This document shows positions 36,203-45,112 of a DNA stretch of 64,000 bases, in pieces. The notes beneath the pieces are model-generated. The model searched no databases. It was not told the origin of the DNA and was given only the letters and a program-made list of their open reading frames with translations. A program made the position numbers and the translations under genes. Source of the stretch: Streptomyces sp. NBC_01478 (GTDB lineage Bacteria > Actinomycetota > Actinomycetes > Streptomycetales > Streptomycetaceae); NCBI RefSeq assembly GCF_036227225.1, contig NZ_CP109444.1, forward strand, positions 7,855,501 through 7,919,500, read 5' to 3'. Each line of letters opens with the position of its first letter. Position 1 is the first letter of the stretch.

Positions 36203-37114
36203 ATGTCAGCCACACCTGTCATCGAAGTCACCGCACTGCGCAAGTCCTACGGCGGCCGGGCCGTCGTGGACGGGGTCTCGTTCGCCGTCGAGGAGGGCGA
36301 GATCTTCGGGATCCTCGGCCCGAACGGCGCGGGCAAGACCACCACCGTCGAGTGCGTCGAGGGCCTGCGCGTCCCCGACGCCGGCCGCGTCCGCGTCACC
36401 GGCCTCGACCCCGTCGCCGACCACGAGCAGGTCGCCCGCGTCCTCGGCGCCCAGCTCCAGGAGAGCGAGCTCCAGGCCAAGCTCACCGTCCGCGAGGCCC
36501 TGGAGCTGTACGCGGCCCTCTATCCGCACCCCGCCGACTGGCAGCCGCTGGCCGAACGCCTGGGCCTGACCGCCAAGTTGACCACCCGGTTCGCCAAGCT
36601 GTCCGGTGGCCAGAAGCAGCGGCTGTTCATCGCGCTCGCGCTGATCGGCAATCCCCGCGTCGTCGTCCTCGATGAACTCACCACCGGGCTCGACCCGCGC
36701 GCCCGGCGCGACACCTGGCAGCTCATCGAGGACGTGCGGGCGAGCGGGGTCACCGTCCTGCTCGTCACGCACTTCATGGAGGAGGCGCAGCGGCTGTGCG
36801 ACCGGATCGCCGTCATCGACAAGGGCAAGGTGGCCGCCCTGGACACCCCGGAGGGGCTGATCCGGCGTTCGGCCGGCTCCACCGTCATCAGTTTCACGCC
36901 CTCCGCGCCCCTGGACGACGGTGACCTGAACGCGCTGCCCGCCCTCACGTCCGTGGCGCGCAAGGACGGCCGGATCACCCTCTCCGGCTCCGACGAGACC
37001 GTCAACGCCGTCATCACCCTGCTCGCCCGGGGCCACATCACCGCCCATCAACTCCGCGTGTCCGACGCCACGTTGGACGACGCGTTCCTGGACCTGACGG
37101 AGGTCACCGCATGA
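36203..37114 (+). CDS. ABC transporter ATP-binding protein (DrrA-like)
   Basis: A protein of 303 residues: Walker A GPNGAGKTTT near residue 44, Q-loop QLQESELQ, signature LSGGQKQRL near 138, Walker B VVVLDELTTGLD near 158, and H-loop LVTHFME. The C-terminal 75 residues are the DUF4162-like tail of drug/antibiotic exporters such as DrrA. ATG 36203 was chosen because homology starts there; the Shine-Dalgarno site is weak. ATGA overlap joins it to the permease. The two-component genes downstream probably control the pump. Confidence 0.9.
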   Translation: MSATPVIEVTALRKSYGGRAVVDGVSFAVEEGEIFGILGPNGAGKTTTVECVEGLRVPDAGRVRVTGLDPVADHEQVARVLGAQLQESELQAKLTVREALELYAALYPHPADWQPLAERLGLTAKLTTRFAKLSGGQKQRLFIALALIGNPRVVVLDELTTGLDPRARRDTWQLIEDVRASGVTVLLVTHFMEEAQRLCDRIAVIDKGKVAALDTPEGLIRRSAGSTVISFTPSAPLDDGDLNALPALTSVARKDGRITLSGSDETVNAVITLLARGHITAHQLRVSDATLDDAFLDLTEVTA

Positions 37115-37845
37115 ACACCGCAGTCCTGCGCACCGAGTTGAGGCTCTTCCGCCGCGAACCGGGCGCCCTCTTCTGGATCTTGCTCTTCCCCACCCTGCTC
37201 CTGGTGATCCTGGGTTCCATCCCGGGCTTCCGCGACCACGACGCCGACCTCGGCGGCCTGCGCACGATCGACGTGTACGTCCCGGTCGCCGTCCTGCTCG
37301 GCATGATCGTCGGCGGTCTCCAGTCGATGCCGCAGAACCTCACCGGCTACCGCGAACGCGGCATCCTCCGCCGGATGTCCGCCACCCCGGTCCGCCCGTC
37401 CGTCCTCCTCACGGCGCAGATGGTGGTCTTCGGCACGGCGGCCCTGGCCTCCGCCCTGTGCGCGCTGACCGTCGGCCGCCTCGCCTTCGACGTACGCCTC
37501 CCCCGGCAGCCCTACGGCTATCTCCTCGCCCTGCTCCTCGCGATCCTGGCCTCGCTCGCGCTGGGCGCGGTGGTCTCCGCGCTGTCCCGGACCACGAAGA
37601 TCGCGGGCGCGATCGGATCGGCCGTGTTCTTCCCGATGATGTTCTGCGCGGGCGTGTGGATCCCGGTGAATTCGATGCCCGACACGCTCGCCCGGATCGT
37701 CGGCTACACCCCGTTCGGCGCCGCCGCCGAGGCCCTGAACCGGGCGGCCGCCGGGAACTGGCCGGGCTGGACGCACGTAGGGGTGCTCGCGATGTGGACC
37801 CTGCTGCTGACGGGCGCCGCCTCGCGCTGGTTCCGCTGGGAGTAG
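37111..37845 (+). CDS. ABC-2 type permease (DrrB-like)
   Basis: A protein of 244 residues with about six hydrophobic segments, the normal size for an ABC-2 export permease. MNTAVLRTELRLFRREPGALFW at the N-terminus, the GYRERGILRRMSATPV cytoplasmic loop (typical of DrrB) and FFPMMFCAGVWIPVNSMP support the call. It pairs with the ATPase at 36203 through a 4-bp overlap. The kinase start lies 11 bp after its stop, so the four genes form one operon. Confidence 0.9.
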   Translation: MNTAVLRTELRLFRREPGALFWILLFPTLLLVILGSIPGFRDHDADLGGLRTIDVYVPVAVLLGMIVGGLQSMPQNLTGYRERGILRRMSATPVRPSVLLTAQMVVFGTAALASALCALTVGRLAFDVRLPRQPYGYLLALLLAILASLALGAVVSALSRTTKIAGAIGSAVFFPMMFCAGVWIPVNSMPDTLARIVGYTPFGAAAEALNRAAAGNWPGWTHVGVLAMWTLLLTGAASRWFRWE

Positions 37846-37856
37846 GGGAGGCGGCC

Positions 37857-39140
37857 GTGCAGACTGAGGGGATGACCACCAGGGACCGGCAGATCGACCG
37901 CCGCTGGGAGCAACTGCACACGTGGGGGCCGTACGGGCTGCTCGGGATCAGTGTCGTCCTCGCGCTCGTCTCCTCCGATCTGTTCGACTACACCACCGCC
38001 CAGTGGCGGGTCGGCTGGGCCCTGGCCGGCGCCGCGCTCGTCCTCCAACTGTGGTGGCACGGCACCCGCGCCCGCCGCCCCGGCCGCGGCCGGATCCCGT
38101 CCCGGGCGGGGACCGCGTACTACGTCGTCCGCTGGGCCCTCGCCTTCGTCCTCACCTGGCTCGACCCGTTCTTCGCGTTCTACGCCGCCTCCGGCTTCAT
38201 GGACGCCGACGAACTGATCCCGGGCACGGTGGGGCAGCGGGTCGGGCTGTTCGCGAGCGCGGTCACCGTGGCCGGAGCGCAGGCCGGCGGGATGCCGTTC
38301 GGGAGCGGGCTGCAATGGGTCCTCTTCGTGGCGCTCGTGGCCGTCAACTCCGTCCTCCAGATGGCGATCGCGCATCTCACCCAGCAGGAGACACAGCGGT
38401 CCCACGAGCGCACGGAGACCATCACCGAACTCGAACGCACCAACACCGCGCTCCAGCAGGCCCTCGACGAGAACGCCGCCCTGCACGCCCAACTCCTCGT
38501 CCAGGCAAGGGAGGCCGGGGTCGCCGACGAGCGGAGGCGGCTCGCCGCCGAGATCCACGACACCATCGCCCAGGGCCTGACCGGCATCATCGCCCAGCTC
38601 CAAGTCGTCGCCAACGCACCCGACTTGACGACCGCCCGAACCCACCTCGACCGTGCCTCCGCGCTCGCCCGGCACAGCCTCGGCGAGGCCCGCCGCTCCG
38701 TGCAGAACCTCGCGCCCGTCGCCCTGGAGAACGACGGACTGCCCGAGGCGCTGAAGAACACGGTCGCCGAGTGGGGCGAACGCACCGGTGTCCGGGCCGA
38801 GTTCACCGTCACCGGCACCACCGAGCAGCTCCACGACGAGGTCTCCGCCACCCTGCTGCGCATCGTCCAGGAAGCCCTGTCGAACGCGGCCCGGCACGCC
38901 CGCGCCACCCGCGTCGGCGTCACCCTCTCCTTCGTCGGGGAGGAGGTCATCCTCGACATCCGCGACGACGGCCGGGGCTTCGACCCGCTCGCCCTGCCCG
39001 AGCGCACCCGCACCGCCGGCTTCGGCCTCGACGGCATGCGGGCCCGCGCCGAACGCATCGCGGGCTCCCTCGCGGTCGAGTCCGAGCCCGGTCACGGCAC
39101 GGCCCTCTCGGCTCGCGTACCGTTGGTCCGCCATGAGTGA
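37857..39140 (+). CDS. Sensor histidine kinase (NarL/DesK class)
   Basis: A protein of 427 residues. Residues 1-180 hold about six hydrophobic segments, suggesting membrane-embedded sensing. A coiled coil (about 175-225) leads to the HisKA_3 box RRLAAEIHDTIAQGLTGII, with the phospho-accepting His, and the HATPase domain with IVQEALSNAARHA, DDGRGFDP and GFGLDGMRARA. GTG 37857 follows GGGGAGG by 5 bases; ATG 37872 has poorer spacing. It overlaps the regulator gene by 8 bp. As its operon partner is an exporter, it probably senses an envelope stress or the pump substrate. Confidence 0.92.
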   Translation: MQTEGMTTRDRQIDRRWEQLHTWGPYGLLGISVVLALVSSDLFDYTTAQWRVGWALAGAALVLQLWWHGTRARRPGRGRIPSRAGTAYYVVRWALAFVLTWLDPFFAFYAASGFMDADELIPGTVGQRVGLFASAVTVAGAQAGGMPFGSGLQWVLFVALVAVNSVLQMAIAHLTQQETQRSHERTETITELERTNTALQQALDENAALHAQLLVQAREAGVADERRRLAAEIHDTIAQGLTGIIAQLQVVANAPDLTTARTHLDRASALARHSLGEARRSVQNLAPVALENDGLPEALKNTVAEWGERTGVRAEFTVTGTTEQLHDEVSATLLRIVQEALSNAARHARATRVGVTLSFVGEEVILDIRDDGRGFDPLALPERTRTAGFGLDGMRARAERIAGSLAVESEPGHGTALSARVPLVRHE

Positions 39141-39780
39141 CGAGTTGCTGATCTCCGTTCTGATCGTCGACGACCATCCCGTCGTACGGGACGGTCTGCG
39201 CGGCATGTTCGAGTCCGCGCCCGGATTCCGCGTCCTGGGCGAGGCGGCGAACGGCGTCGAGGCCGTGGAGCGGGCCGCCGCCCTCGACCCGGACGTGATC
39301 CTGATGGACCTGCGGATGCCGGGCGGCGGGGGAGTCGACGCCATCCGCGAGCTGACCCGCCGCGCCGCCCGCGCGAAGGTGCTCGTCCTGACGACGTACG
39401 ACACCGACTCCGACACGCTGCCCGCGATCGAGGCGGGCGCGACCGGCTATCTCCTGAAGGACGCCCCGCGCGACGAGCTGTTCACCGCCGTCCGCGCGGC
39501 GGCCCAGGGCCGCACCGTCCTCTCGCCCGCCGTCGCCTCCCGGCTGGTCTCCGCGGTCCGCAGCCCCCAGACCGCCCCCGGCAACGAGACGCTCTCCGCC
39601 CGCGAACGCGAAGTGCTGGCCCTGGTCGCCAAGGGCACCTCCAACCGTGAGATCGCCCGCGAACTCTTCATCAGCGAGGCGACCGTGAAGACCCATCTCA
39701 CCCACCTGTACGGCAAGCTGGGCGTCAAGGACCGCGCGGCGGCCGTCGCGGTGGCGTACGACCGGGGGATCCTCGGCTAG
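39133..39780 (+). CDS. LuxR/NarL family response regulator
   Basis: A protein of 215 residues. The receiver domain has LIVDDHPVVRDGL, the phosphorylated Asp in VILMDLRMPG, and the Thr and Lys switch residues in LVLTTYD and GYLLKDAP. The LuxR helix-turn-helix is LSAREREVLALVAKGTSNRE followed by ISEATVKTHLTHLYGKL. It is cognate to the kinase it overlaps. Its stop codon overlaps the stop of the convergent sulfatase in the tetranucleotide CTAG. Confidence 0.95.
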   Translation: MSDELLISVLIVDDHPVVRDGLRGMFESAPGFRVLGEAANGVEAVERAAALDPDVILMDLRMPGGGGVDAIRELTRRAARAKVLVLTTYDTDSDTLPAIEAGATGYLLKDAPRDELFTAVRAAAQGRTVLSPAVASRLVSAVRSPQTAPGNETLSAREREVLALVAKGTSNREIARELFISEATVKTHLTHLYGKLGVKDRAAAVAVAYDRGILG

Positions 39781-41174
39781 CTCGGATAGGGGAGCAGGCC
39801 GGAGGCGATCCGCTCCCAGGCCGCCTTCAGTTCGGCGAGCAACTCCGGCTTGTCGGGGGCGAGATCGGCCTGTTCGCGGATGTCGGCGCCGAGGTCGAAG
39901 AGGTGGTCGTCGCCGTCCTCGTCCTGGTAGTACTTCCAATCGCCGCGCCGCAGCGCCCGGTTGGCCCGCACCCGCCAGAACAGGTCCCGCTCGGGCAGCT
40001 CCTCGCCCTTCAGCAGATAGCCCGCCAGGCTCGTGCCGTCCAGCGGGTACGCCGGGTCGGGACGGGCACCGGCCAGCTCCAGGAAGGTCGCGGTCCAGTC
40101 GGGGGAGAAGTTCGGCTCGTGGCTGACCTGGTTGCCGTCGATCCGGTGCGGCCAGCGCACGATGGTCGGCACCCGGATGCCGCCCTCCTGGAGGACGAAC
40201 TTCTCGCCGCTCAACGGCCAGAGGTACGACCAGCGTTCACCGCCGTTGTCGCTGGCGAAGTACACCAGCGTGTTCTCCTCCTGCCCGGACCGGCGCAGTG
40301 CGGCGAGCACCTCACCCACGGCTGCGTCGAGGCTCTGCACCATCTCCGTGTACTTCGCGACCGAACCGCCGTCGTACTGGTTGAGGGCGTCGCTGATCTC
40401 CAACTGGCTCGTGGCGGCCCGGATCTTGGCGGCGATCCCGGCGCCGGTCTCCTCGTCGCCCTCGGCCAGCCAGGGCCAGTGCGGGGTCGTGAAATTGAGG
40501 TTCAGCAGCCACGGCTTGTCGTGGCCGCGGCCGACGTACTCCACCGCCCGCTCGGTCAGCACCTGCGTGTAGTAGCGCAGGTCCTGGTAGGTCGCGTCGC
40601 CCTCGTACAGGTCGTAGTCGCCGAGCTGGCCGAGCTTGGAGAAGTACTCCAGGACACCGCCGTGGTTGCCGAAGAACTCGTCCCAACCCGACTTCGTGGG
40701 GCTGTAGTCGGGCAGCCAGCCGCAGTGCCACTTGCCGATCAGGGCGGTGGAGTAGCCGGCCTTCTTCAACAGCGACGCCAGAGTGGGGTGGCTGGGGTCG
40801 AGTCCCTGCGTTCTGCTGGCGATCGGCTCGGCCAACCCGCCCGGCGTACGGCCCGGATAGCGCCCGGTGTACAGGCTGAACCGGGTCGGCGAGCAGGTCG
40901 CGGAGCCGGAGTAGGCGTCCGTGAAGCGCACCCCCTGCCGGGCCAGGCGGTCCAGGTTCGGCGTCTTGATGTGCGGGGCGCCGTAGGAGGACAGGTCGGC
41001 CCAGCCGAGGTCGTCGCCGAGGATGACGAGGAGGTTGGGGCGTCTGCCGGAGGCGGCGGGGCGGGCCTTGAAGGGGCGCTCCACGGCTTCCGCTGCGGTG
41101 GTCGTTCCGGCGACGGCCGTCACGGCGCCGCCGCCGACGAGACCACCGAAGGCACGGCGGGATATCTCAGACAT
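39777..41174 (-). CDS. Tat-exported sulfatase
   Basis: A protein of 465 residues, alkaline-phosphatase superfamily type I sulfatase. The N-terminus MSEISRRAFGGLVGGGAV is a Tat signal. Metal ligands are in VILGDDLGWADLS. The formylglycine motif is CSPTRFSLYTGR (Cys type), which needs a formylglycine-generating enzyme that is not in the window. GKWHCGW and YFASDNGG complete the active site. Substrate: aryl, steroid or sugar sulfate, not predictable. No Shine-Dalgarno site is seen before ATG 41174. It is monocistronic or follows glgX. Confidence 0.92.
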   Translation of the reverse strand: MSEISRRAFGGLVGGGAVTAVAGTTTAAEAVERPFKARPAASGRRPNLLVILGDDLGWADLSSYGAPHIKTPNLDRLARQGVRFTDAYSGSATCSPTRFSLYTGRYPGRTPGGLAEPIASRTQGLDPSHPTLASLLKKAGYSTALIGKWHCGWLPDYSPTKSGWDEFFGNHGGVLEYFSKLGQLGDYDLYEGDATYQDLRYYTQVLTERAVEYVGRGHDKPWLLNLNFTTPHWPWLAEGDEETGAGIAAKIRAATSQLEISDALNQYDGGSVAKYTEMVQSLDAAVGEVLAALRRSGQEENTLVYFASDNGGERWSYLWPLSGEKFVLQEGGIRVPTIVRWPHRIDGNQVSHEPNFSPDWTATFLELAGARPDPAYPLDGTSLAGYLLKGEELPERDLFWRVRANRALRRGDWKYYQDEDGDDHLFDLGADIREQADLAPDKPELLAELKAAWERIASGLLPYPS

Positions 41175-41259
41175 GACAAGCAGTCAATCAGCGGGCTGGT
41201 TCAACTCGCCAGTGACGGCGAGGAGTTCATGTACCTGCAATACACACGGGCAATGGAGC

Positions 41260-43560
41260 TCACCCCACCACCCGCAGGAGCAGCACAGCCCGCGCCGGTA
41301 CCGTGATCGCCGTCCCCGCCCGGTGCACCACCCCCGGCGCCTCCCCCTGCTCCTCCCGAGACGTGTCGACGACCACCTCGTACCGCTCCGCCCACGGCGG
41401 CCCCGGCAGCACGAAGCTCACCGGCCGGTGGCCCGCGTGCAGGACGGCGAGGAAGCTGTCGTCGAGGATCGGGTCGCCGCGTTCGTCACGGCCGGGGATG
41501 TCCCGCCCCGAGAGGTACATGCCCAGCGTGGCGGCGGGCGCGTACCAGTCCCGTTCCGTCATCTCCGTGCCCCGCGCGGTGAACCACGCCAAGTCCCTTA
41601 TGCCGTCCGCCGAATGGGCCCGCCCGGAGAAGAACGCCCGTCGGCGCAGCACCGGATGACGATGGCGCAGGTCGATCAGCCGGGCGGTGAGGTCGGTCAG
41701 CGCCGCCCAGCCGGGGTCCTCCCGCAGACCCCAGTCCACCCAACTGATCTCGTTGTCCTGGCAGTAGGCGTTGTTGCTGCCCCGCTGCGTCCGCCCCAGC
41801 TCGTCACCCGCGACCAGCATCGGCACGCCGGTGGAGAGGAGGAGCGTGGTGAGGAGATTCCTCAACTGCCGTCGCCGCAGCGCTTTTACGCGCTCGTCGT
41901 CCGTCTCGCCCTCGACCCCGCAGTTCCAGGAGCGGTTGTCGTCGGTACCGTCCCGATTGCCCTCGCCGTTGGCCTCGTTGTGCTTGCGCTCGTACGACAC
42001 CAGGTCCCGCAGGGTGTAACCGTCGTGCGCCGTGATGAAGTTGACCGAGGCGTAGGGGCGCCGGCCACCCCACGCGTACAGGTCGCTGGAGCCCGACAGC
42101 CGGTACCCGAGGTCCCGTACGTCCGGCAGCGCGCCCCGCCAGAAGTCCCGGACCGCGTTGCGATAGCGGTCGTTCCACTCCGTCCACAGGGGTGGGAAGG
42201 CACCGACCTGGTAGCCGCCCGAGCCGACGTCCCAGGGTTCGGCGATCAGCTTCACCCGTCGTAGCACCGGGTCCTGGGCGATGACCGCGAGGAACGGGGA
42301 CAGCATGTCGACGTCGTGCATCGAGCGGGCCAGCGCCGCCGCGAGGTCGAAGCGGAAGCCGTCGACGCCCATCTCCGTGACCCAGTAGCGGAGGGAGTCG
42401 GTGATGAGCCTCAGGACGTGCGGCTGGACGACGTGCAGGGTGTTGCCGCAGCCGGTGTAGTCCGTGTAGCGGCGGGCGTCGCTCTGGAGGCGGTAGTAGC
42501 CGCGGTTGTCGATGCCCTTGAGGGAGAGCATCGGCCCCAACTCGCCCCCTTCCGCGGTGTGGTTGTAGACCACGTCGAGGATGACCTCGATACCGGCCGC
42601 GTGCAGGGCCCGCACCATCCGCTTGAACTCGCCGACCTGCTGGCCCGCCGTACCGGTCGCCGCGTAGGCCGCGTGCGGGGCGAAGTAGCCGATGGAGTTG
42701 TAACCCCAGTAGTTCTTCAGGCCCTTGCGCAGCAGATGGTCCTCGTGCGCGAACTGGTGGACGGGCAGCAGCTCCACGGCCGTCACGCCCAGCTTGACCA
42801 GGTGCTCGATCGCGGCCGGGTGCGCCAACCCGGCGTAGGTGCCCCGGAGTTCCTCGGGTATCCCGGGGTGCAGTTTGGTGAAGCCGCCGACGTGGAGTTC
42901 GTAGATGACCGAGTCCGCCCACGGGGTCTTCGGGCGGCGGTCGTCCATCCACTCGTCGTCGGTGGTGTCGTCGTGGACCACGACGCCCTTCGGGACGTAC
43001 GGCGCCGAGTCGCGGTCGTCGCGCACGGTGTCCGCGACCTGCTGCTGCGGCCAGTCCCGCACGTGCGCGTACACCTCGGGCGGCAGCCCGAACTCGCCGT
43101 CCACCGCCCGCGCGTACGGGTCGAGGAGCAGCTTCGCCGGGTTCCAGCGGGCGCCGGTCCACGGGTCCCAGCGGCCGTGCACCCGGAAGCCGTAGCGCTG
43201 TCCCGGCATGACGTCCGGCAGGAAGCCGTGCCAGATCTCATGGGTCAGCTCGGTCAGCGGGGCGCGGGTCTCCACCCCGTCCTCGTCGAAGAGGCACAGC
43301 TCGACCGCCTCCGCACCTCCCGCCCACAGCGCGAAGTTGGTGCCCGCCACCCCGTCCGGGCCGACCCGGAACCGGGCCCCCAACGGCATCGGCGCCCCCG
43401 GCCACACGGGTGGCACCGGCGGCCCGGTGTGCGCGGCGCCGTTCAGCACGGGTGCGGCCCGCGGCGACGGCACGGCCTCGTCGACGACGGATCGCTCCAC
43501 CGGCACGCCGCCGTCGACGCGCCCCTCCTGCACGGCCTCCTGCTCGGCTGCGCTCGACAC
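41260..43560 (-). CDS. glgX: Glycogen debranching enzyme GlgX
   Basis: A protein of 766 residues, GH13_11, hydrolysing alpha-1,6 branches in phosphorylase-limit glycogen. After a 55-residue Pro/Ala-rich leader comes the CBM48 module (GVAGTNFALWAGGAEAVELCLF), then YELHVGGFTKLHPGI, VVYNHTAEGG, DGFRFDLAAAL (nucleophile Asp), LIAEPWDVG (acid Glu), FITAHDGYTLRDL and NNAYCQDNEISWVDW. GGGAGG precedes GTG 43560. It stands 19 kb from glgP and the glgE operon but acts on the same polymer. Confidence 0.94.
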   Translation of the reverse strand: MSSAAEQEAVQEGRVDGGVPVERSVVDEAVPSPRAAPVLNGAAHTGPPVPPVWPGAPMPLGARFRVGPDGVAGTNFALWAGGAEAVELCLFDEDGVETRAPLTELTHEIWHGFLPDVMPGQRYGFRVHGRWDPWTGARWNPAKLLLDPYARAVDGEFGLPPEVYAHVRDWPQQQVADTVRDDRDSAPYVPKGVVVHDDTTDDEWMDDRRPKTPWADSVIYELHVGGFTKLHPGIPEELRGTYAGLAHPAAIEHLVKLGVTAVELLPVHQFAHEDHLLRKGLKNYWGYNSIGYFAPHAAYAATGTAGQQVGEFKRMVRALHAAGIEVILDVVYNHTAEGGELGPMLSLKGIDNRGYYRLQSDARRYTDYTGCGNTLHVVQPHVLRLITDSLRYWVTEMGVDGFRFDLAAALARSMHDVDMLSPFLAVIAQDPVLRRVKLIAEPWDVGSGGYQVGAFPPLWTEWNDRYRNAVRDFWRGALPDVRDLGYRLSGSSDLYAWGGRRPYASVNFITAHDGYTLRDLVSYERKHNEANGEGNRDGTDDNRSWNCGVEGETDDERVKALRRRQLRNLLTTLLLSTGVPMLVAGDELGRTQRGSNNAYCQDNEISWVDWGLREDPGWAALTDLTARLIDLRHRHPVLRRRAFFSGRAHSADGIRDLAWFTARGTEMTERDWYAPAATLGMYLSGRDIPGRDERGDPILDDSFLAVLHAGHRPVSFVLPGPPWAERYEVVVDTSREEQGEAPGVVHRAGTAITVPARAVLLLRVVG

Positions 43561-43712
43561 CGTCCGGCCTCCCGCGGCTCATGGAACGACGAGGTGAAGG
43601 CCGTGCGACGTCCCGGTCGCGGGCCCCTGTCCTGTCATCCTCCCCACTGTTCTGCCCAGAGCTTGGGTCGCACTCACGTTTCCCCGGAGCGTGCCCGCTC
43701 GTTGAGCACCCC

Positions 43713-44945
43713 GTGAGGCATGCACAAGGGCGCGCGCGGCGCGCGGGGGTCGCACTGGCCGCCGTACTGACATGGGCAGGACTGCTGGCCGGAGCCACCG
43801 GCTGTACTTCGGACGGCTCGGGCGGGGGCGGTATCGGCGACATCTTCGGCAAGGCACCGGCGCCCGAGGATGTGATCCGGATCTCGCCCGAGGACGCCAG
43901 CAGGGGCGTCAGACCCGACCGGCGGCTCGTGGTCCGGGTGGACGGCGGACGCCTGGAGTCCGTGCAGGTCGTCAAGGCACAGGACGCCCAGGACACCCCC
44001 GTCCCCGGCCACATCTCCGAGGACGGACTGCGCTGGGAACCCGAGGACGGGAAGCTCGCGCTGGCCGCCGAGTACACCGTCGACGCGGTCGCCCTCGACG
44101 GCAACGGCCGCCGCTCCGCCCGGCACACCACCTTCACGACCTACGTCCCGGACGAACGGTTCATCAGCTACGTCACCCCGGAGAACCGCGCCACCGTCGG
44201 CACCGGGATGATCGTCTCCCTCGGCTTCAACCGGGACATCGAGAACCGGGCCGCGGTCGAGCGCGCGGTCCACATCACCGCGAAACCGGCCGTCGAGGTC
44301 CGCCCGCACTGGTTCGGCAAGACCCGCCTCGACTTCCGCCCCGAGACCTACTGGAAGCCGGGCACCCAAGTCACCGTCTCCCTCCGCCTGCGGGACGTGG
44401 AAGGGGCCAAGGGCGTCTACGGCCTCCAGTACAAGACGTTCTCCTTCACCGTCGGCCGCAGCCAGGTCTCCCTCGTCGACGCCGTCCGGCACACCATGGA
44501 GGTGCGGCGCGACGGCGCCCTGCTGGCCACCGTGCCGATCACGGCCGGCGCCCCCAAGACCACGACGTACAACGGGAAAATGGTGGTCATGGAGATGCTG
44601 GAGGTGACCCGGATGAACAGCCGCACGGTCGGCTTCGGCGGTGAGTACGACATCCCCGACGTCCCGCACGCCATGCGGCTCACCGACTCCGGCACCTTCC
44701 TGCACGGCAACTACTGGGCGCCGACCGCCCCCGGACACGTCAACGTCAGCCACGGGTGCGTGGGCCTGCGGGACGTGAAGGGCGGTGGCTCGGACACCCC
44801 GGCCGGGTGGTTCTTCGACCGCAGCATCGTCGGGGACGTCGTCGAGGTCGTGCACAGCAACGACAAACAGGTCGCCGCGGACAATGGCCTCGGCGGGTGG
44901 AACATGGGTTGGAAGGAGTGGAAGGCGGGCAGTGCCCTGAAGTGA
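43713..44945 (+). CDS. L,D-transpeptidase lipoprotein with Ig-like domains (1)
   Basis: A protein of 410 residues. The signal peptide ends in LLAGATGC, a lipobox, so it should be anchored outside the membrane. Two Ig-like domains (about 50-250) precede the YkuD catalytic domain: HGNYWAPTAPGHVNVSHGCVGL has the catalytic Cys in SHGC. Such enzymes form 3-3 crosslinks in peptidoglycan or attach proteins to it. GTG 43713 gives the shortest sensible signal peptide. A close paralog follows 167 bp downstream. Confidence 0.88.
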   Translation: MRHAQGRARRAGVALAAVLTWAGLLAGATGCTSDGSGGGGIGDIFGKAPAPEDVIRISPEDASRGVRPDRRLVVRVDGGRLESVQVVKAQDAQDTPVPGHISEDGLRWEPEDGKLALAAEYTVDAVALDGNGRRSARHTTFTTYVPDERFISYVTPENRATVGTGMIVSLGFNRDIENRAAVERAVHITAKPAVEVRPHWFGKTRLDFRPETYWKPGTQVTVSLRLRDVEGAKGVYGLQYKTFSFTVGRSQVSLVDAVRHTMEVRRDGALLATVPITAGAPKTTTYNGKMVVMEMLEVTRMNSRTVGFGGEYDIPDVPHAMRLTDSGTFLHGNYWAPTAPGHVNVSHGCVGLRDVKGGGSDTPAGWFFDRSIVGDVVEVVHSNDKQVAADNGLGGWNMGWKEWKAGSALK

Positions 44946-45112
44946 CCGCAGGAGGGGCGGGGAGCCTGCGTCAGGCGGCAGTTGAAGTTGCGACCGAACG
45001 GTGACATTCGCCTGACATGAAGCTCAAAACCTGGCGGTTAATATGCGCGGATGCGCACGTCAGATGCGCTGGGGTGTGCGGGCCGGACCGGGCCCGGCGA
45101 GGGGAGAAAGTC

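Noticed and set aside
45017..45112. ATG 45017 as start of the second L,D-transpeptidase
   Set aside because: It would place 32 extra polar residues before the signal peptide and lacks a ribosome site; TTG 45113 has an ideal one.
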